DNA from: AP-15 sp963772965
Lineage (GTDB): Bacteria; Pseudomonadota; Alphaproteobacteria; ATCC43930; CGMCC-115725
NCBI GenBank assembly: GCA_963772965.1
Contig: CAVYZU010000013.1
Coordinates: 248,001-312,000 of the forward strand
Reading direction: 5' to 3'
Length of the DNA stretch: 64,000 bases
Below, one piece after another: positions 1-8,392 of the stretch. The position numbers were made by a program, and so were the translations under genes. Under the pieces are notes generated by a model. That model did no database searches, was not told the DNA's origin, and was given only the letters and a program-made list of their open reading frames with translations. Position 1 is the first letter of the stretch. Each line of letters starts with the position of its first letter.

Positions 1-473
1 CCAGCGAAATGGGTCACGTTGCGCAGGCCGAAAGCGATCGTATAAGCCTCGAAACTGCGGTCGGGAAAGGGCAGCCGCTCGGCATTGGCGGCCACCCACT
101 GGAGACCGAAGAGAATGCCTTGGTCGAGCGCCCGGGCGCGGCCGATCTCGAGCATTCGCTCGTTGACGTCGCAGACGACGGCTCCGCCCTCGGCGGAAAG
201 GCCGGGCTCGGGCATCAAGTGCGGCAATGCCCGCACGGCGATATCGCCGGTGCCGCCGGCAACGTCGAGCAGACGCTGGCCCGGGCGCGGCTTTAACGAG
301 GCGACCATTTCGGCTTTCCACAATCGGTGGATGCCACCGCTCATCAAATCGTTCATCAGGTCATAGCGCGATGCGACGCTGTCAAAGATCGCCCTGACAA
401 TCGAGGGCTTCTCATCTTCAGGCAGATGGCGGTAGTCGCGCGTCCCGATCCCGCCTGCTTCTTCCTCGCTCAT
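1..473 (-). CDS. ubiE: UbiE, ubiquinone/menaquinone C-methyltransferase (partial, C-terminus outside window)
   Basis: SAM-dependent C-methylation step of quinone biosynthesis. About 157 N-terminal residues are visible and the remainder lies beyond base 1. The N-terminal family signature around VASRYDLMNDLMSGGIHR is present, followed by a class I methyltransferase motif I (DVAGGTGDIA) and a later FGLRN segment typical of UbiE/COQ5. The ATG at 471-473 is the first start, giving MSEEEAGGIGTRDYRHL; no strong Shine-Dalgarno sequence precedes it. It is divergent from mutM, an arrangement familiar from alphaproteobacterial dnaA regions. Confidence 0.93.
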   Translation of the reverse strand, partial: MSEEEAGGIGTRDYRHLPEDEKPSIVRAIFDSVASRYDLMNDLMSGGIHRLWKAEMVASLKPRPGQRLLDVAGGTGDIAVRALPHLMPEPGLSAEGGAVVCDVNERMLEIGRARALDQGILFGLQWVAANAERLPFPDRSFEAYTIAFGLRNVTHFA

Positions 474-644
474 CGCACCCAAAGATAGGCTGATCGGATC
501 GCGGACGCCATGCCGGGCGCCGGTATTCCGGTACAACCGCCCGCGAGTGGGTTATCGTCGCCCGGCGCGAACAGAGGTCCGAGGTCTCCTCTGGCCGAGA
601 AGGCGCCCCGACATCGGGCTTTTGCAGGACTGGACGGCGGGACG

Positions 645-1472
645 ATGCCCGAGCTGCCTGAGGTCGAAACCGTGCGGCGAGGGCTGGCGCTCAAGATGAC
701 CGGCCGGCGGATCGTGCGAGCCGAATTGCGGCGGCCCGATTTGCGGCGGCCATTCCCGCCGGAACTGGCCGAGCGGCTTGGCGGCGCTGAAATTGGGGTA
801 CTCGGCCGGCGCGGCAAGTATATCCTAATCGAGCTGGGCAGTGATGGGTTGCTGCTCTTGCATCTCGGCATGTCCGGCCGGATCACCACAGACGATGGCG
901 GAGCGCCGCCGGCGCTGCATGATCACGTTCTGCTGACGCTCGATGACGGCACGGTCGTTACCTTCAACGACCCGCGCCGCTTCGGCCTTTTGGACTACGT
1001 CAGGCGCAGCGAGGCGGCGCAGCACCCGCTATTGGCCGGGCTCGGACCAGAGCCGCTTGGGCCGGATTTCGACGGCCCCTACCTGGCTGGCAAGCTCGCT
1101 GGTAAAATGACCCCGATCAAATCGGCATTGCTCGATCAGCGCGTCGTCGCCGGGCTCGGCAATATCTATGTCTGCGAGGCGCTCTATCGCGCCCGATTGT
1201 CGCCGCGGCGGCTCGCCGGCACGATCGGCCGTAGCCGGGCCGAGCGGCTGGTGACGGCGGTGCGCACCGTGCTCGAAGAGGCGATCGAAGCCGGCGGCTC
1301 GTCGTTGCGCGACTATGTCCAAACAAACGGCGAACTTGGCTACTTCCAGCACCGCTGGGCGGTTTACGGCCGCGAGGGCGAGCCGTGCCCCGGCTGCACC
1401 TGTGGCGAGGGCGTGCGCCGAATCGTGCAGGCCGGCCGCTCGACTTTTCTTTGCGCCAAGTGGCAGCGGTAG
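645..1472 (+). CDS. mutM: Formamidopyrimidine-DNA glycosylase (Fpg/MutM)
   Basis: Base-excision repair glycosylase/AP lyase for oxidised purines (8-oxoguanine). The start at 645 puts the catalytic Pro directly after Met (MPELPEVETVRRGL), which fixes the start; in-frame codons upstream to 510 are not part of the enzyme. Length is 275 residues, normal for the family. The C-terminal zinc finger begins with Cys residues spaced as in the alphaproteobacterial C-x4-C form (CPGCTC), and the RIVQAGRSTF spacer is standard. The last pair reads CAKW where CxxC is expected, so the fourth zinc ligand is Trp here (codon TGG instead of TGC/TGT), which could be a base-call error. The enoyl-CoA hydratase follows after 12 bp. 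Confidence 0.95.
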   Translation: MPELPEVETVRRGLALKMTGRRIVRAELRRPDLRRPFPPELAERLGGAEIGVLGRRGKYILIELGSDGLLLLHLGMSGRITTDDGGAPPALHDHVLLTLDDGTVVTFNDPRRFGLLDYVRRSEAAQHPLLAGLGPEPLGPDFDGPYLAGKLAGKMTPIKSALLDQRVVAGLGNIYVCEALYRARLSPRRLAGTIGRSRAERLVTAVRTVLEEAIEAGGSSLRDYVQTNGELGYFQHRWAVYGREGEPCPGCTCGEGVRRIVQAGRSTFLCAKWQR

Positions 1473-1484
1473 AGGGAAACTGGC

Positions 1485-2273
1485 ATGAGTGAGAAGCGCG
1501 AATACCAAAACATCCTCGTCGAGCGCCGCGGCGCGGTCGGCATCGTTACCCTAAACCGGCCGCAGGCGCTCAATGCGCTGAACGCGGCATTGATCGGCGA
1601 GTTGGCTGATGCACTCGACGAATTCGAGCGCGACGAGACCATTGGCGCGATCGTGCTGACCGGCAACGACAAGGCTTTTGCCGCCGGCGCCGACGTCAAA
1701 GAGATGCTCGGCAAGAGCTATCCCGAAACATATCTCGAGGACTTCATCACGGTCGGGTGGGAGCGCGTGGCGCAATGCCGCAAGCCGGTCATCGCCGCGG
1801 TGGCGGGGTTTGCACTCGGTGGTGGCTGCGAGATCGCGATGATGTGCGACATTGTGATCGCCGCGGATACTGCCCGCTTTGGCCAGCCCGAGATCAACCT
1901 TGGCACAATCCCGGGCGCGGGCGGGACGCAGCGCCTGACGCGCTTTATCGGCAAGGCCAAGGCGATGGATCTATGCCTGACCGGGCGAATGATGGACGCC
2001 GCGGAGGCAGAACGCGCCGGTCTTGTCAGCCGTATCGTTCCGGCGGCCGATCTATTGGCCGAAGCAGTCAAGGTAGCCCAGCGGGTCAGCGAGATGTCAC
2101 GGCCGATCGCGATGATGGTCAAGGAGTCGGTTAACCGCGCCTATGAAACGACGCTGGCGGAGGGCGTTCGGTTCGAGCGCCGGGTATTCCACGCGACCTT
2201 TGCGACCGAAGACCGCCGAGAAGGGATGGCCGCGTTTATCGAAAAGCGAAAGCCCGCCTTCCGCAACCGCTGA
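1485..2273 (+). CDS. Enoyl-CoA hydratase/isomerase family protein
   Basis: Crotonase-fold enzyme, probably hydrating short or medium trans-2-enoyl-CoA in fatty-acid or related beta-oxidation. It has 262 residues. The oxyanion-hole segment KAFAAGADVKEM, the second loop FALGGGCEIAMMCD and the PEINLGTIPGAGGTQRL stretch with the expected Glu are all visible, matching classical mitochondrial-type enoyl-CoA hydratase. The start ATG at 1485 follows a purine-rich stretch and lies 12 bp after mutM, so the two may be cotranscribed. Exact substrate is not deducible. Confidence 0.92.
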   Translation: MSEKREYQNILVERRGAVGIVTLNRPQALNALNAALIGELADALDEFERDETIGAIVLTGNDKAFAAGADVKEMLGKSYPETYLEDFITVGWERVAQCRKPVIAAVAGFALGGGCEIAMMCDIVIAADTARFGQPEINLGTIPGAGGTQRLTRFIGKAKAMDLCLTGRMMDAAEAERAGLVSRIVPAADLLAEAVKVAQRVSEMSRPIAMMVKESVNRAYETTLAEGVRFERRVFHATFATEDRREGMAAFIEKRKPAFRNR

Positions 2274-2301
2274 CCGGTTCGCGTTAGTCAACGCGCCTTC
2301 T

Positions 2302-2484
2302 TCACGGCCGGCGTGGCTTGCGGCCGGTTTCGAAGGCGTCGCGGACATTTTCGAAAGCGGGGCGCAGCGGGCGGCGGGTAGCGCGAACCTCGTATTCGCC
2401 CCGTTCGGCCGCGAGCTTTTTGGCAAGGCGCAGACGCGGGCTCTGCGAGGCGTGGCCGGAGACGCCATGCTTATGGCTGCCCAT
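2302..2484 (-). CDS. Small basic hypothetical protein
   Basis: A 60-residue reading frame between the crotonase and the methyltransferase, starting MGSHKHGVSGHASQ and ending GRKPRRP. It is Arg/Lys-rich with no membrane segment or recognisable domain. Support is limited to an open frame in an otherwise vacant 250 bp gap, and overlapping frames are open on the other strand. I do not recognise it, and it may be spurious. Confidence 0.25.
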   Translation of the reverse strand: MGSHKHGVSGHASQSPRLRLAKKLAAERGEYEVRATRRPLRPAFENVRDAFETGRKPRRP

Positions 2485-2530
2485 GCCGCCGCGGCCCTGC
2501 TGCACCCTCCTGCTCCCGATTAGACTGGGA

Positions 2531-3280
2531 TCAGCGCCATTTGTCGCCCCAGGCGACATAGCGGTTGCGCCGCCGCGGCTCAAGCCCCTCCTCGATCATC
2601 CGTTGCACCTGCGCCTCGACGAGGTCGGTGAGCGGATCGCTCGCTACCCAAGCGAGGCCATGCGCGCGGAGCAGGGTTTCGATCTCTTCGCGAGGCCGGC
2701 CGCCGAGAAACGGCAGCCGATCGCCGACCGCAGCATATTCGGGGCTGGTCCGGGCGTTTTCCTGACATCCTGGCTGAGCGCCAGCGACGCGATCGCTGCC
2801 GTCGAGCACCGCACCATCGACGACGACGAGCCGCCCACCGGGACGCAGGACCCTGATCCATTCGTTTATCGCGGCTTCGGGATGCGGCAAAGTCCACAAT
2901 ACATGGCGGCTGATCACCAGGTCGAAACTTCCCGGCGCGAATGGTAGCTGCTCTGCGTCGGCCTGTTCGAAACGCACCGCAAGACCGCGTTCGGCGGCTT
3001 TGCGCTCGGCCCGCGCGATCATCGACGGGGCGAAATCGACACCGGTGACGCGGTGCCCGCGCGCCGCGAGTTCGAGGCTCAAAAACCCGGTGCCGGAACC
3101 GGCGTCGAGTGCATCGAGCATACGCCCTGGCGACAGTACGAGGCCGAAGATCCGATCCCACGCGGCATGCTCAGCGGGCGTACGGATGCTGTGGCCGAAA
3201 TCCTCGTCGAAATGCGCGGCGCGCCGGTCCCAATGAGCGGCCACCTGCTCTTTTACCGGATCCGAATCCAGGGACGACAT
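2531..3280 (-). CDS. Class I SAM-dependent methyltransferase
   Basis: 249-residue methyltransferase. Motif I (LDAGSGTGFLSLEL), an acidic residue ending the second strand (GVDFAP), motif II (DAEQLPFAPGSFDLVISRHVLWTLPHPEAAINEWIRVLRPGG, shown only to give motif order) and the post-motif RLVVVDG strand are present. The ATG at 3280 is preferred over the upstream TTG at 3298 because AAGGA lies 8 bp before it. It follows the luciferase-like gene by about 20 bp in the same direction, so it is probably the last gene of a three-gene leftward unit. The substrate is unknown; the Methyltransf_11 type covers many small molecules. Confidence 0.85.
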   Translation of the reverse strand: MSSLDSDPVKEQVAAHWDRRAAHFDEDFGHSIRTPAEHAAWDRIFGLVLSPGRMLDALDAGSGTGFLSLELAARGHRVTGVDFAPSMIARAERKAAERGLAVRFEQADAEQLPFAPGSFDLVISRHVLWTLPHPEAAINEWIRVLRPGGRLVVVDGAVLDGSDRVAGAQPGCQENARTSPEYAAVGDRLPFLGGRPREEIETLLRAHGLAWVASDPLTDLVEAQVQRMIEEGLEPRRRNRYVAWGDKWR

Positions 3281-3302
3281 GGCGAGTGTCCTTATCAAGA
3301 CG

Positions 3303-4221
3303 TCAAGTCAGTCCGGTGACCGCGGCCAATGCTTCAACCTGCTCGCCATAATGCGAGACCGGATTGAGGAGAAGATGATTCGCACCCATCGCCACCAGTT
3401 CTTCGAGCCGCTCGCGGACCAGCTCCGGGGTGCCGTGAATACCCGACGCGTCGGTCCCCTCGGGATTATGGTAGACCTCGGTAAACCAGCGGTGCAATTC
3501 GGCGCGCGCGACTTCCGGGCGTTCGTCGACAGCCATAAACAGCCGCTTTGAAACCGGGAACGTCGTCGGATCGCGCCCCGCCTTTTCCAGTGCCGCCTTC
3601 AGAAGCGGGACGGATTGTTGGAACGCCGCGATGCTCGACCCGCCCGAGCCCATCCAGCCATCGGCCAGCGCCCCGGCCCGCCTGATCGCATTCGGGTGAC
3701 CAACGCCAAACCAAATCGGCAACGGGTCTTGCACGGGCTTCGGCATCATCGTGCCGCCGTCGAGATGATAAATTTCCCCGCGGTAGTCGACACGCGGCTT
3801 GCTCCACAAGGCGCGGATCATTTCGAACTCCTTCGCGGAATCGCCGCACCGCGCGTTCTCGCGGGATCTCAAACTGGGCGTAATGGTGCTCGCGGCCGAG
3901 CCCGACCCCGAGGATCGCGCGCCCGCCGCTCAAATGATCGAGGCAGGCCCATTGGTGCGCCACATGCGCCGGGTGGTGCGCCGGCAATACCACGACCGAG
4001 ACGCCAAGACGGATCTGCCGGGTGACCGCGGCCGCATAAGTCAGAACGGCTATCGGGTCGAAACAGAAGACATGATCAAGGGTGTTTTCAGTCACCCATA
4101 GATCGCGAAACCCCAGTACCTCGGCACGCTGCGCCACGTTTCGCACGATCTCCGGGCCGATCGGCTCGGGCGAACGGTGCGGCAGCGAGACGCCGAGAGC
4201 GATCTTGTCTTTCAAAGCCAT
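3303..4221 (-). pseudogene. LLM-class (luciferase-like) oxidoreductase, interrupted by one frameshift
   Basis: Flavin- or F420-dependent luciferase-like oxidoreductase split into two frames. The first part (from ATG 4221, MALKDKIALGVSLPHRSPEP) covers the N-terminal half to RRFREGV. The second frame continues with EMIRALWSKPRVDY to the normal C-terminus. Removing one base at about 3825 (the extra C in GGAGTTCGAAATG on the minus strand) joins them into a roughly 305-residue protein. Residues on both sides of the break are well conserved, so a sequencing error is the simplest explanation. It lies between a VOC protein and a methyltransferase in the same direction. Confidence 0.85.
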
Positions 4222-4258
4222 ACTCGCTGCCTTTCCGGCGGTTATGTCGCTGAGAAGA

Positions 4259-4612
4259 TCAGACCTTTTCGATCAGCTCCATTTGCGCGCCGTCGGGCGC
4301 CTCGACAAAGCATACCCGTCGGCCGTTATTGGGCGACATTTCTTCGAGGATCTTTACGCCATTCTGACGCATGCGGGCCAATGTGCCCTCATAGTCGTCG
4401 GTATCGACCGCGATGTGTTCGATCCCGTAATGCTGCTCATGGTTCTGGCTGGCGATTAGCCCGGTGATGTTGAGCTGCAATCCATGCAGATCGACACGGA
4501 AACCGCGGCCGGGAATTTCGGCCTTCATCGTGGCACCGAAATTGTCGACGTAGAACTGTGCGGTTTGCTTAGGATCACGCGTTTTCAGATGCACATGTTG
4601 GATCGACGCCAT
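4259..4612 (-). CDS. VOC family (glyoxalase/dioxygenase-like) protein
   Basis: 117-residue protein with the vicinal-oxygen-chelate fold. It opens with the metal-binding strand MASIQHVHLKTRDPKQTAQFYVDNFG-type pattern (His near residue 6), has a second half with IEHIAVDTDDYEG and ends with a CFVEAPDGAQMELIEKV strand supplying the usual terminal Glu. The start at 4612 is chosen because the fold begins exactly there; the frame stays open upstream but encodes low-complexity residues. First gene of the leftward VOC - LLM - methyltransferase group. Metal and substrate are unknown. Confidence 0.85.
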   Translation of the reverse strand: MASIQHVHLKTRDPKQTAQFYVDNFGATMKAEIPGRGFRVDLHGLQLNITGLIASQNHEQHYGIEHIAVDTDDYEGTLARMRQNGVKILEEMSPNNGRRVCFVEAPDGAQMELIEKV

Positions 4613-4917
4613 AATCGGACTCCTGTCGGTTGTCGCGTTCGCCGCGGTTTGTTGCTCGGCCGACACTGCGGCCACACAGGTTATCCCGATCGACCAGCAA
4701 CCGCGAGAATTTGTTAAGACCGCGAGGATCACAAATCCCCGAACCCGTGGACATAATTCGGGGTGCGCCGTCTGCCCGCCCCCCGCCACCGAGCGCCAGA
4801 GCGACGATCGTCGAGGTCCAGCAGTCTTGCGGGGCGCCGTCGCAGTCGGCTGTTCTTGATTGACGCGTCGGCGGACCGCAGATACAAGGCGCGTTTTGGT
4901 AAAGTGGCAACCTAAGC
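4613..4917. other. Intergenic region upstream of VOC gene and rpsT
   Basis: About 305 bp between two divergently transcribed genes. It must contain both promoters, but I see no convincing -35/-10 pair, operator or RNA gene. Open frames here are overlaps on both strands without conserved features. Confidence 0.5.
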
Positions 4918-5178
4918 ATGGCTAATCACAAATCGGCGGAGAAGCGGATCCGTCAGACTGAGAAGCGCACAGCAACCAACCGCTCGCGAGTGAGCCGAGT
5001 GCGAACTTTTGTTAAAAAGGTCGAGACCGCGATCGCGAGCGGCGATAAGGCGGCGGCACAATCAGCACTTCAACTTGCTCAGCCCGAGCTGCACCGCGCG
5101 ATTACCAAAGGCGTGATGCACAAAAATACGGCGTCTCGCAAGCTGTCGCGTCTTGCACTGCGGATCAATACTCTCTGA
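4918..5178 (+). CDS. rpsT: 30S ribosomal protein S20
   Basis: 86-residue, strongly basic helical protein that binds 16S rRNA. The N-terminus MANHKSAEKRIRQTEKR and the KKVETAIASGD and GVMHKNTASRKLSRL segments are diagnostic. Start at 4918 follows TAAGC with a weak upstream purine stretch. Placement immediately before dnaA is characteristic of Alphaproteobacteria such as Caulobacter. Confidence 0.97.
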   Translation: MANHKSAEKRIRQTEKRTATNRSRVSRVRTFVKKVETAIASGDKAAAQSALQLAQPELHRAITKGVMHKNTASRKLSRLALRINTL

Positions 5179-5578
5179 GAGCTGAACCGAGTTGATTTCC
5201 TTTGTGAAGAGTCGTGGTGAGGGGCAGCCGCCCCGCCTACCGCAATAATCTACGGTTCACGATCGCTAAATTCCCGCGTCAATTCAGTGTCCTAAAAAAC
5301 TTTTAGCGTTCTCTTTTCGGACACGTTGCCACGCTTTTGCCATCCAAGTTAGTATTCACGTATAGCGCCGACGGAGACACGCTGGCGCCCTGTAAATGCT
5401 TGTCAGGGCGAAGAACCTATTGTTTTCTTTGGAACGCTGAAAATAATAATTGGGTGCAGGGGGATCTGATCTACCTTAAACGTGATTCCGCGGTGCGGCG
5501 AATATTTACGATATCGAGTAGTTAATCGGCCGGCGATTGACCGGGTGGCGCTGCTGTTCTGATCGGGGGGAGGTGGTT
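5179..5578. other. rpsT-dnaA intergenic region
   Basis: 400 bp, locally more AT-rich than the surroundings. It holds a GGGGC/GCCCC hairpin (5221-5225 with 5230-5234) just after rpsT and a CTAAAA/TTTTAG inverted repeat (5292-5297 with 5301-5306). Either could end rpsT transcription, although neither has a clear T-run. I looked for clusters of TTATCCACA-type DnaA boxes and found none that match well (nearest is GTATTCACG at about 5352), so this is not supported as oriC. A 62-codon open frame at 5337-5525 has no recognisable features. Confidence 0.4.
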
Positions 5579-7024
5579 GTGGCAGAAGCGGCTCAAGAAA
5601 AGCGTAGCGAAGCTGCGGAGAAAACTCCCCAGTTCGAGTGGGGCCGGGTGCTGGAGCAACTTAAAGAAGAGATAGGCGATATCGCCTATCGCAGCTGGCT
5701 GGCGCCCGTCGCCGTGCAGGGGATCGACGGCGGAGAAGCGGTGATCGCGGCGCCGGCTCGGCTCTATCGCGATTGGGTGGCATCGCATTACGCGGATCGG
5801 ATCCTCGCATTGTGGCGAGCGGAAAATCGGCAGGTCAAACGGATATCTGTCGTGGTCGCCTCGCCGGTTTACGAGGCGCAGCCTTTGCGATCGGCGGTGG
5901 ACGAGGATCCAGAGGAACCCTCCCCGCGAGCACTCACGGCAGTTGCCGTCCCGGTCGCCGCAATCGAGATCGGCGGAGACCGACCGCGGCCAACCGGCCT
6001 CGATCCGCGGTTCAGCTTTGAGAACTTTGTCGTCGGCAAGCCGAACGAGCTCGCGCACGCAGCAGCGCGGCGCGTCGCCGAGGCGTGTTCGGGCCCGGTG
6101 CGGATGGTTCCGTTCAACCCCCTATATCTCTACGGCGGGGTAGGATTGGGCAAGACCCATCTGATGCATGCGATCGCGTGGCACGTTTACAATAGTGGTT
6201 GCGCACGGAAGGTAATCTACCTCTCCGCGGAAAAATTCATGCATCAGTTTATTCGAGCACTGCGTTTTAAATCGATCATGGATTTCAAGGATGAGTTTCG
6301 CTCGGTGGATCTACTGATGATCGATGATGTGCAATTCATCAGCGGAAAAGAATCAACTCAGGAAGAATTTTTCCATACCTTCAACGCTCTGGTCGACCAG
6401 AATCGGCAAATTGTGATTTCCGCCGACAAATCGCCCTCGGACCTCGAGGGGCTGGAAGAGCGCATGCGCTCGCGACTCGGTTGGGGGCTGGTCGCCGACC
6501 TGCATCCGACAACTTACGAATTGCGCCTCGGCATCTTGCAGTCGAAGGCGGAGCAGGCGAATATGCAAATACCCCGTAAAGTATTGGAGCTGCTCGCTCA
6601 CCGTATTACTTCAAACGTGCGCGAACTCGAGGGGGCACTTAACCGCATCGTTGCAAACATGCAGCTCGTCGGGCGGGAAATCACGCTCGAAAGCGCGCAG
6701 GAGGAATTGCACGATCTGCTACGCCTGCGAGAGCGGCGGGTAACTATCGACGAAATTCAACGGCGCGTTGCCGAACACTTTAACGTTAGGCTCGCCGAAA
6801 TGACATCGGCACGGCGTGCCCGCGCCTTCGCCCGGCCGCGTCAGGTCGCGATGTATCTGTCAAAGCAGCTGACGAGCCGCTCGCTCCCGGAGATCGGGCG
6901 CAAGTTCGGCGGCCGCGATCATACGACAGTCATGCATGCGGTCAGGCGTATCGAAGAATTGAAGGATACCGATCCGATCCTCGCAGAGGATATTGAATTG
7001 CTTTGCCGAATGCTGCAGGGCTGA
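5579..7024 (+). CDS. dnaA: Chromosomal replication initiator protein DnaA
   Basis: AAA+ initiator that opens the replication origin. From GTG 5579 (VAEAAQEKR) it is 481 residues; GGGGGGAGG ends 5 bp before this GTG, which decides the start over TTG 5537. Domain I contains WGRVLEQLKEEIGDIAYRSWL, followed by a variable linker. The AAA+ core begins RFSFENFVVGKPNELAHAA, with Walker A GGVGLGKTHLMHA, Walker B LLMIDDVQF and a sensor-II region. Domain IV has the DnaA-box-binding signature GGRDHTTVMHAVRRIE near the C-terminus. Followed by dnaN. Confidence 0.98.
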   Translation: MAEAAQEKRSEAAEKTPQFEWGRVLEQLKEEIGDIAYRSWLAPVAVQGIDGGEAVIAAPARLYRDWVASHYADRILALWRAENRQVKRISVVVASPVYEAQPLRSAVDEDPEEPSPRALTAVAVPVAAIEIGGDRPRPTGLDPRFSFENFVVGKPNELAHAAARRVAEACSGPVRMVPFNPLYLYGGVGLGKTHLMHAIAWHVYNSGCARKVIYLSAEKFMHQFIRALRFKSIMDFKDEFRSVDLLMIDDVQFISGKESTQEEFFHTFNALVDQNRQIVISADKSPSDLEGLEERMRSRLGWGLVADLHPTTYELRLGILQSKAEQANMQIPRKVLELLAHRITSNVRELEGALNRIVANMQLVGREITLESAQEELHDLLRLRERRVTIDEIQRRVAEHFNVRLAEMTSARRARAFARPRQVAMYLSKQLTSRSLPEIGRKFGGRDHTTVMHAVRRIEELKDTDPILAEDIELLCRMLQG

Positions 7025-7076
7025 CCCATTCGTGGATCGAGCCGACGCAGAAGGGGCGGTCACCCGATAGCGAGTA

Positions 7077-7107
7077 GGCAGGCGTGTTTTGTGGTAGCAT
7101 GCCTGCC
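7077..7107. repeat. Inverted repeat in the dnaA-dnaN gap
   Basis: GGCAGGC at 7077-7083 is matched by GCCTGCC at 7101-7107, separated by a 17-base T-rich spacer. It could form a 7-bp stem after dnaA, or be an operator for dnaN. No T-run follows, so intrinsic termination is doubtful. Confidence 0.35.
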
Positions 7108-7197
7108 CGTCCGCCGGCCGCGCAGGCGCAGCGTGATGGGACGCCGGTTTCCAGTGGGGCCGGCGTTGTCCGCTTCGCCAATTAGCGTGCATGCAAC

Positions 7198-8337
7198 ATG
7201 AAGCTTACTATCGAACGGGTCGCTCTTCTCAAGGCTCTGGGACATGTCCAAAGCGTCGTCGAACGCCGCAACACGATCCCGATTCTATCGAATGTCCTAT
7301 TGCGCGCCGATAACGACGCAGTTGGCGCGCTGGCGCTCAGCGCCACCGACATGGATCTCGAGATAGTCGAACAGGTACCGGCTCGGGTCGAGCGGACGGG
7401 ACGCACAACCGCCCCGGCACACACCCTGTACGACATCGTTCGCAAATTGCCGGATGGCGCCCAGATCGAACTCGACGCCAGCGGCGAACGAAGTTTGATG
7501 GTGCTGCGGTGCGGCCGCTCGACTTTCACGCTCGCCTGCCTGCCTCCCGAAGATTACCCGATTATGGCAAGCGGTGAGCTGCCGCATAACTTCACACTAA
7601 CTGCGGCAGAGCTAAAGAGTCTTATCGACCGCACCCGCTTCGCGATTTCGACCGAAGAGACCCGCTATTACCTAAACGGCATCTATCTGCACGCCACCAA
7701 GAACGACGAGGTCCCGGTCATCCGGGCGGTGGCGACTGACGGTCACCGTCTCGCGCGCGTCGAGATGGTGTTGCCGGAGGGCGCGGCGGGAATGCCGGGG
7801 ATTATCGTCCCGCGCAAGACCGTGCTCGAAATACGGAAGCTGATCGAAGAGACTGATGCAGACGTCCAGCTCTCGTTGAGCGAAACGAAAATCCGCTTCG
7901 TTGCGGGCCAAGCTACCCTCACATCGAAGCTGATCGATGGTACCTTCCCGGATTACGATCGGGTAATCCCAGCCGCCAACGACAAGGTCCTCGAAGTCAA
8001 ATGTAAGGACTTTTCCGAAGCGGTGGATCGGGTGTCGACGATCTCCACCGAGAAGAGCCGAGCGGTAAAGCTCGCGATCGCTCCCGGCGCGAATGGTGGC
8101 AGCCTTGCCATATCCGCAACAAGTCCGGAAAACGGGACTGCAATCGAGGAGCTCGAGGTGCGCTATCTCAGCGACGCGCTCGAAATCGGGTTCAACTCCC
8201 GATATTTACTCGACATTGCGGCCCAGATCGAAGGCGAAGGCGCTCAGTTTGTCATGTCCGACTCAGCTTCTCCCACAATCGTCCGCGACCGCGCCGACCC
8301 CAGCGCCCTCTATGTGCTAATGCCGATGCGGGTTTGA
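7198..8337 (+). CDS. dnaN: DNA polymerase III beta subunit (sliding clamp)
   Basis: 379-residue processivity clamp. The N-terminal MKLTIERVALLKALGHVQSVVERRNTIPILSNVLL is the usual opening of alphaproteobacterial DnaN. The three repeated clamp domains are seen from residues 1-120, 130-250 and 255-379, and the C-terminus ALYVLMPMRV is the conserved end that contributes to the protein-binding pocket. Start ATG 7198 is unambiguous. It sits between dnaA and recF as expected for the replication-initiation locus. Confidence 0.98.
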   Translation: MKLTIERVALLKALGHVQSVVERRNTIPILSNVLLRADNDAVGALALSATDMDLEIVEQVPARVERTGRTTAPAHTLYDIVRKLPDGAQIELDASGERSLMVLRCGRSTFTLACLPPEDYPIMASGELPHNFTLTAAELKSLIDRTRFAISTEETRYYLNGIYLHATKNDEVPVIRAVATDGHRLARVEMVLPEGAAGMPGIIVPRKTVLEIRKLIEETDADVQLSLSETKIRFVAGQATLTSKLIDGTFPDYDRVIPAANDKVLEVKCKDFSEAVDRVSTISTEKSRAVKLAIAPGANGGSLAISATSPENGTAIEELEVRYLSDALEIGFNSRYLLDIAAQIEGEGAQFVMSDSASPTIVRDRADPSALYVLMPMRV

Positions 8338-8392
8338 GCAGGCCAGCCACGCGCAAGTGGATAAAAGGCGTCGGCAATCCCATATATTCGTC

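Noticed and set aside
470..889. Long frame opposite mutM
   Set aside because: Lies antisense to a clearly recognised gene and has no protein features; a GC-rich antisense frame.
5337..5525. 62-codon open frame upstream of dnaA
   Set aside because: No ribosome binding site, no recognisable residues and location in a regulatory gap; likely chance.
5179..5578. oriC at dnaA
   Set aside because: No cluster of DnaA boxes or duplex-unwinding repeats seen; family precedent places oriC elsewhere.
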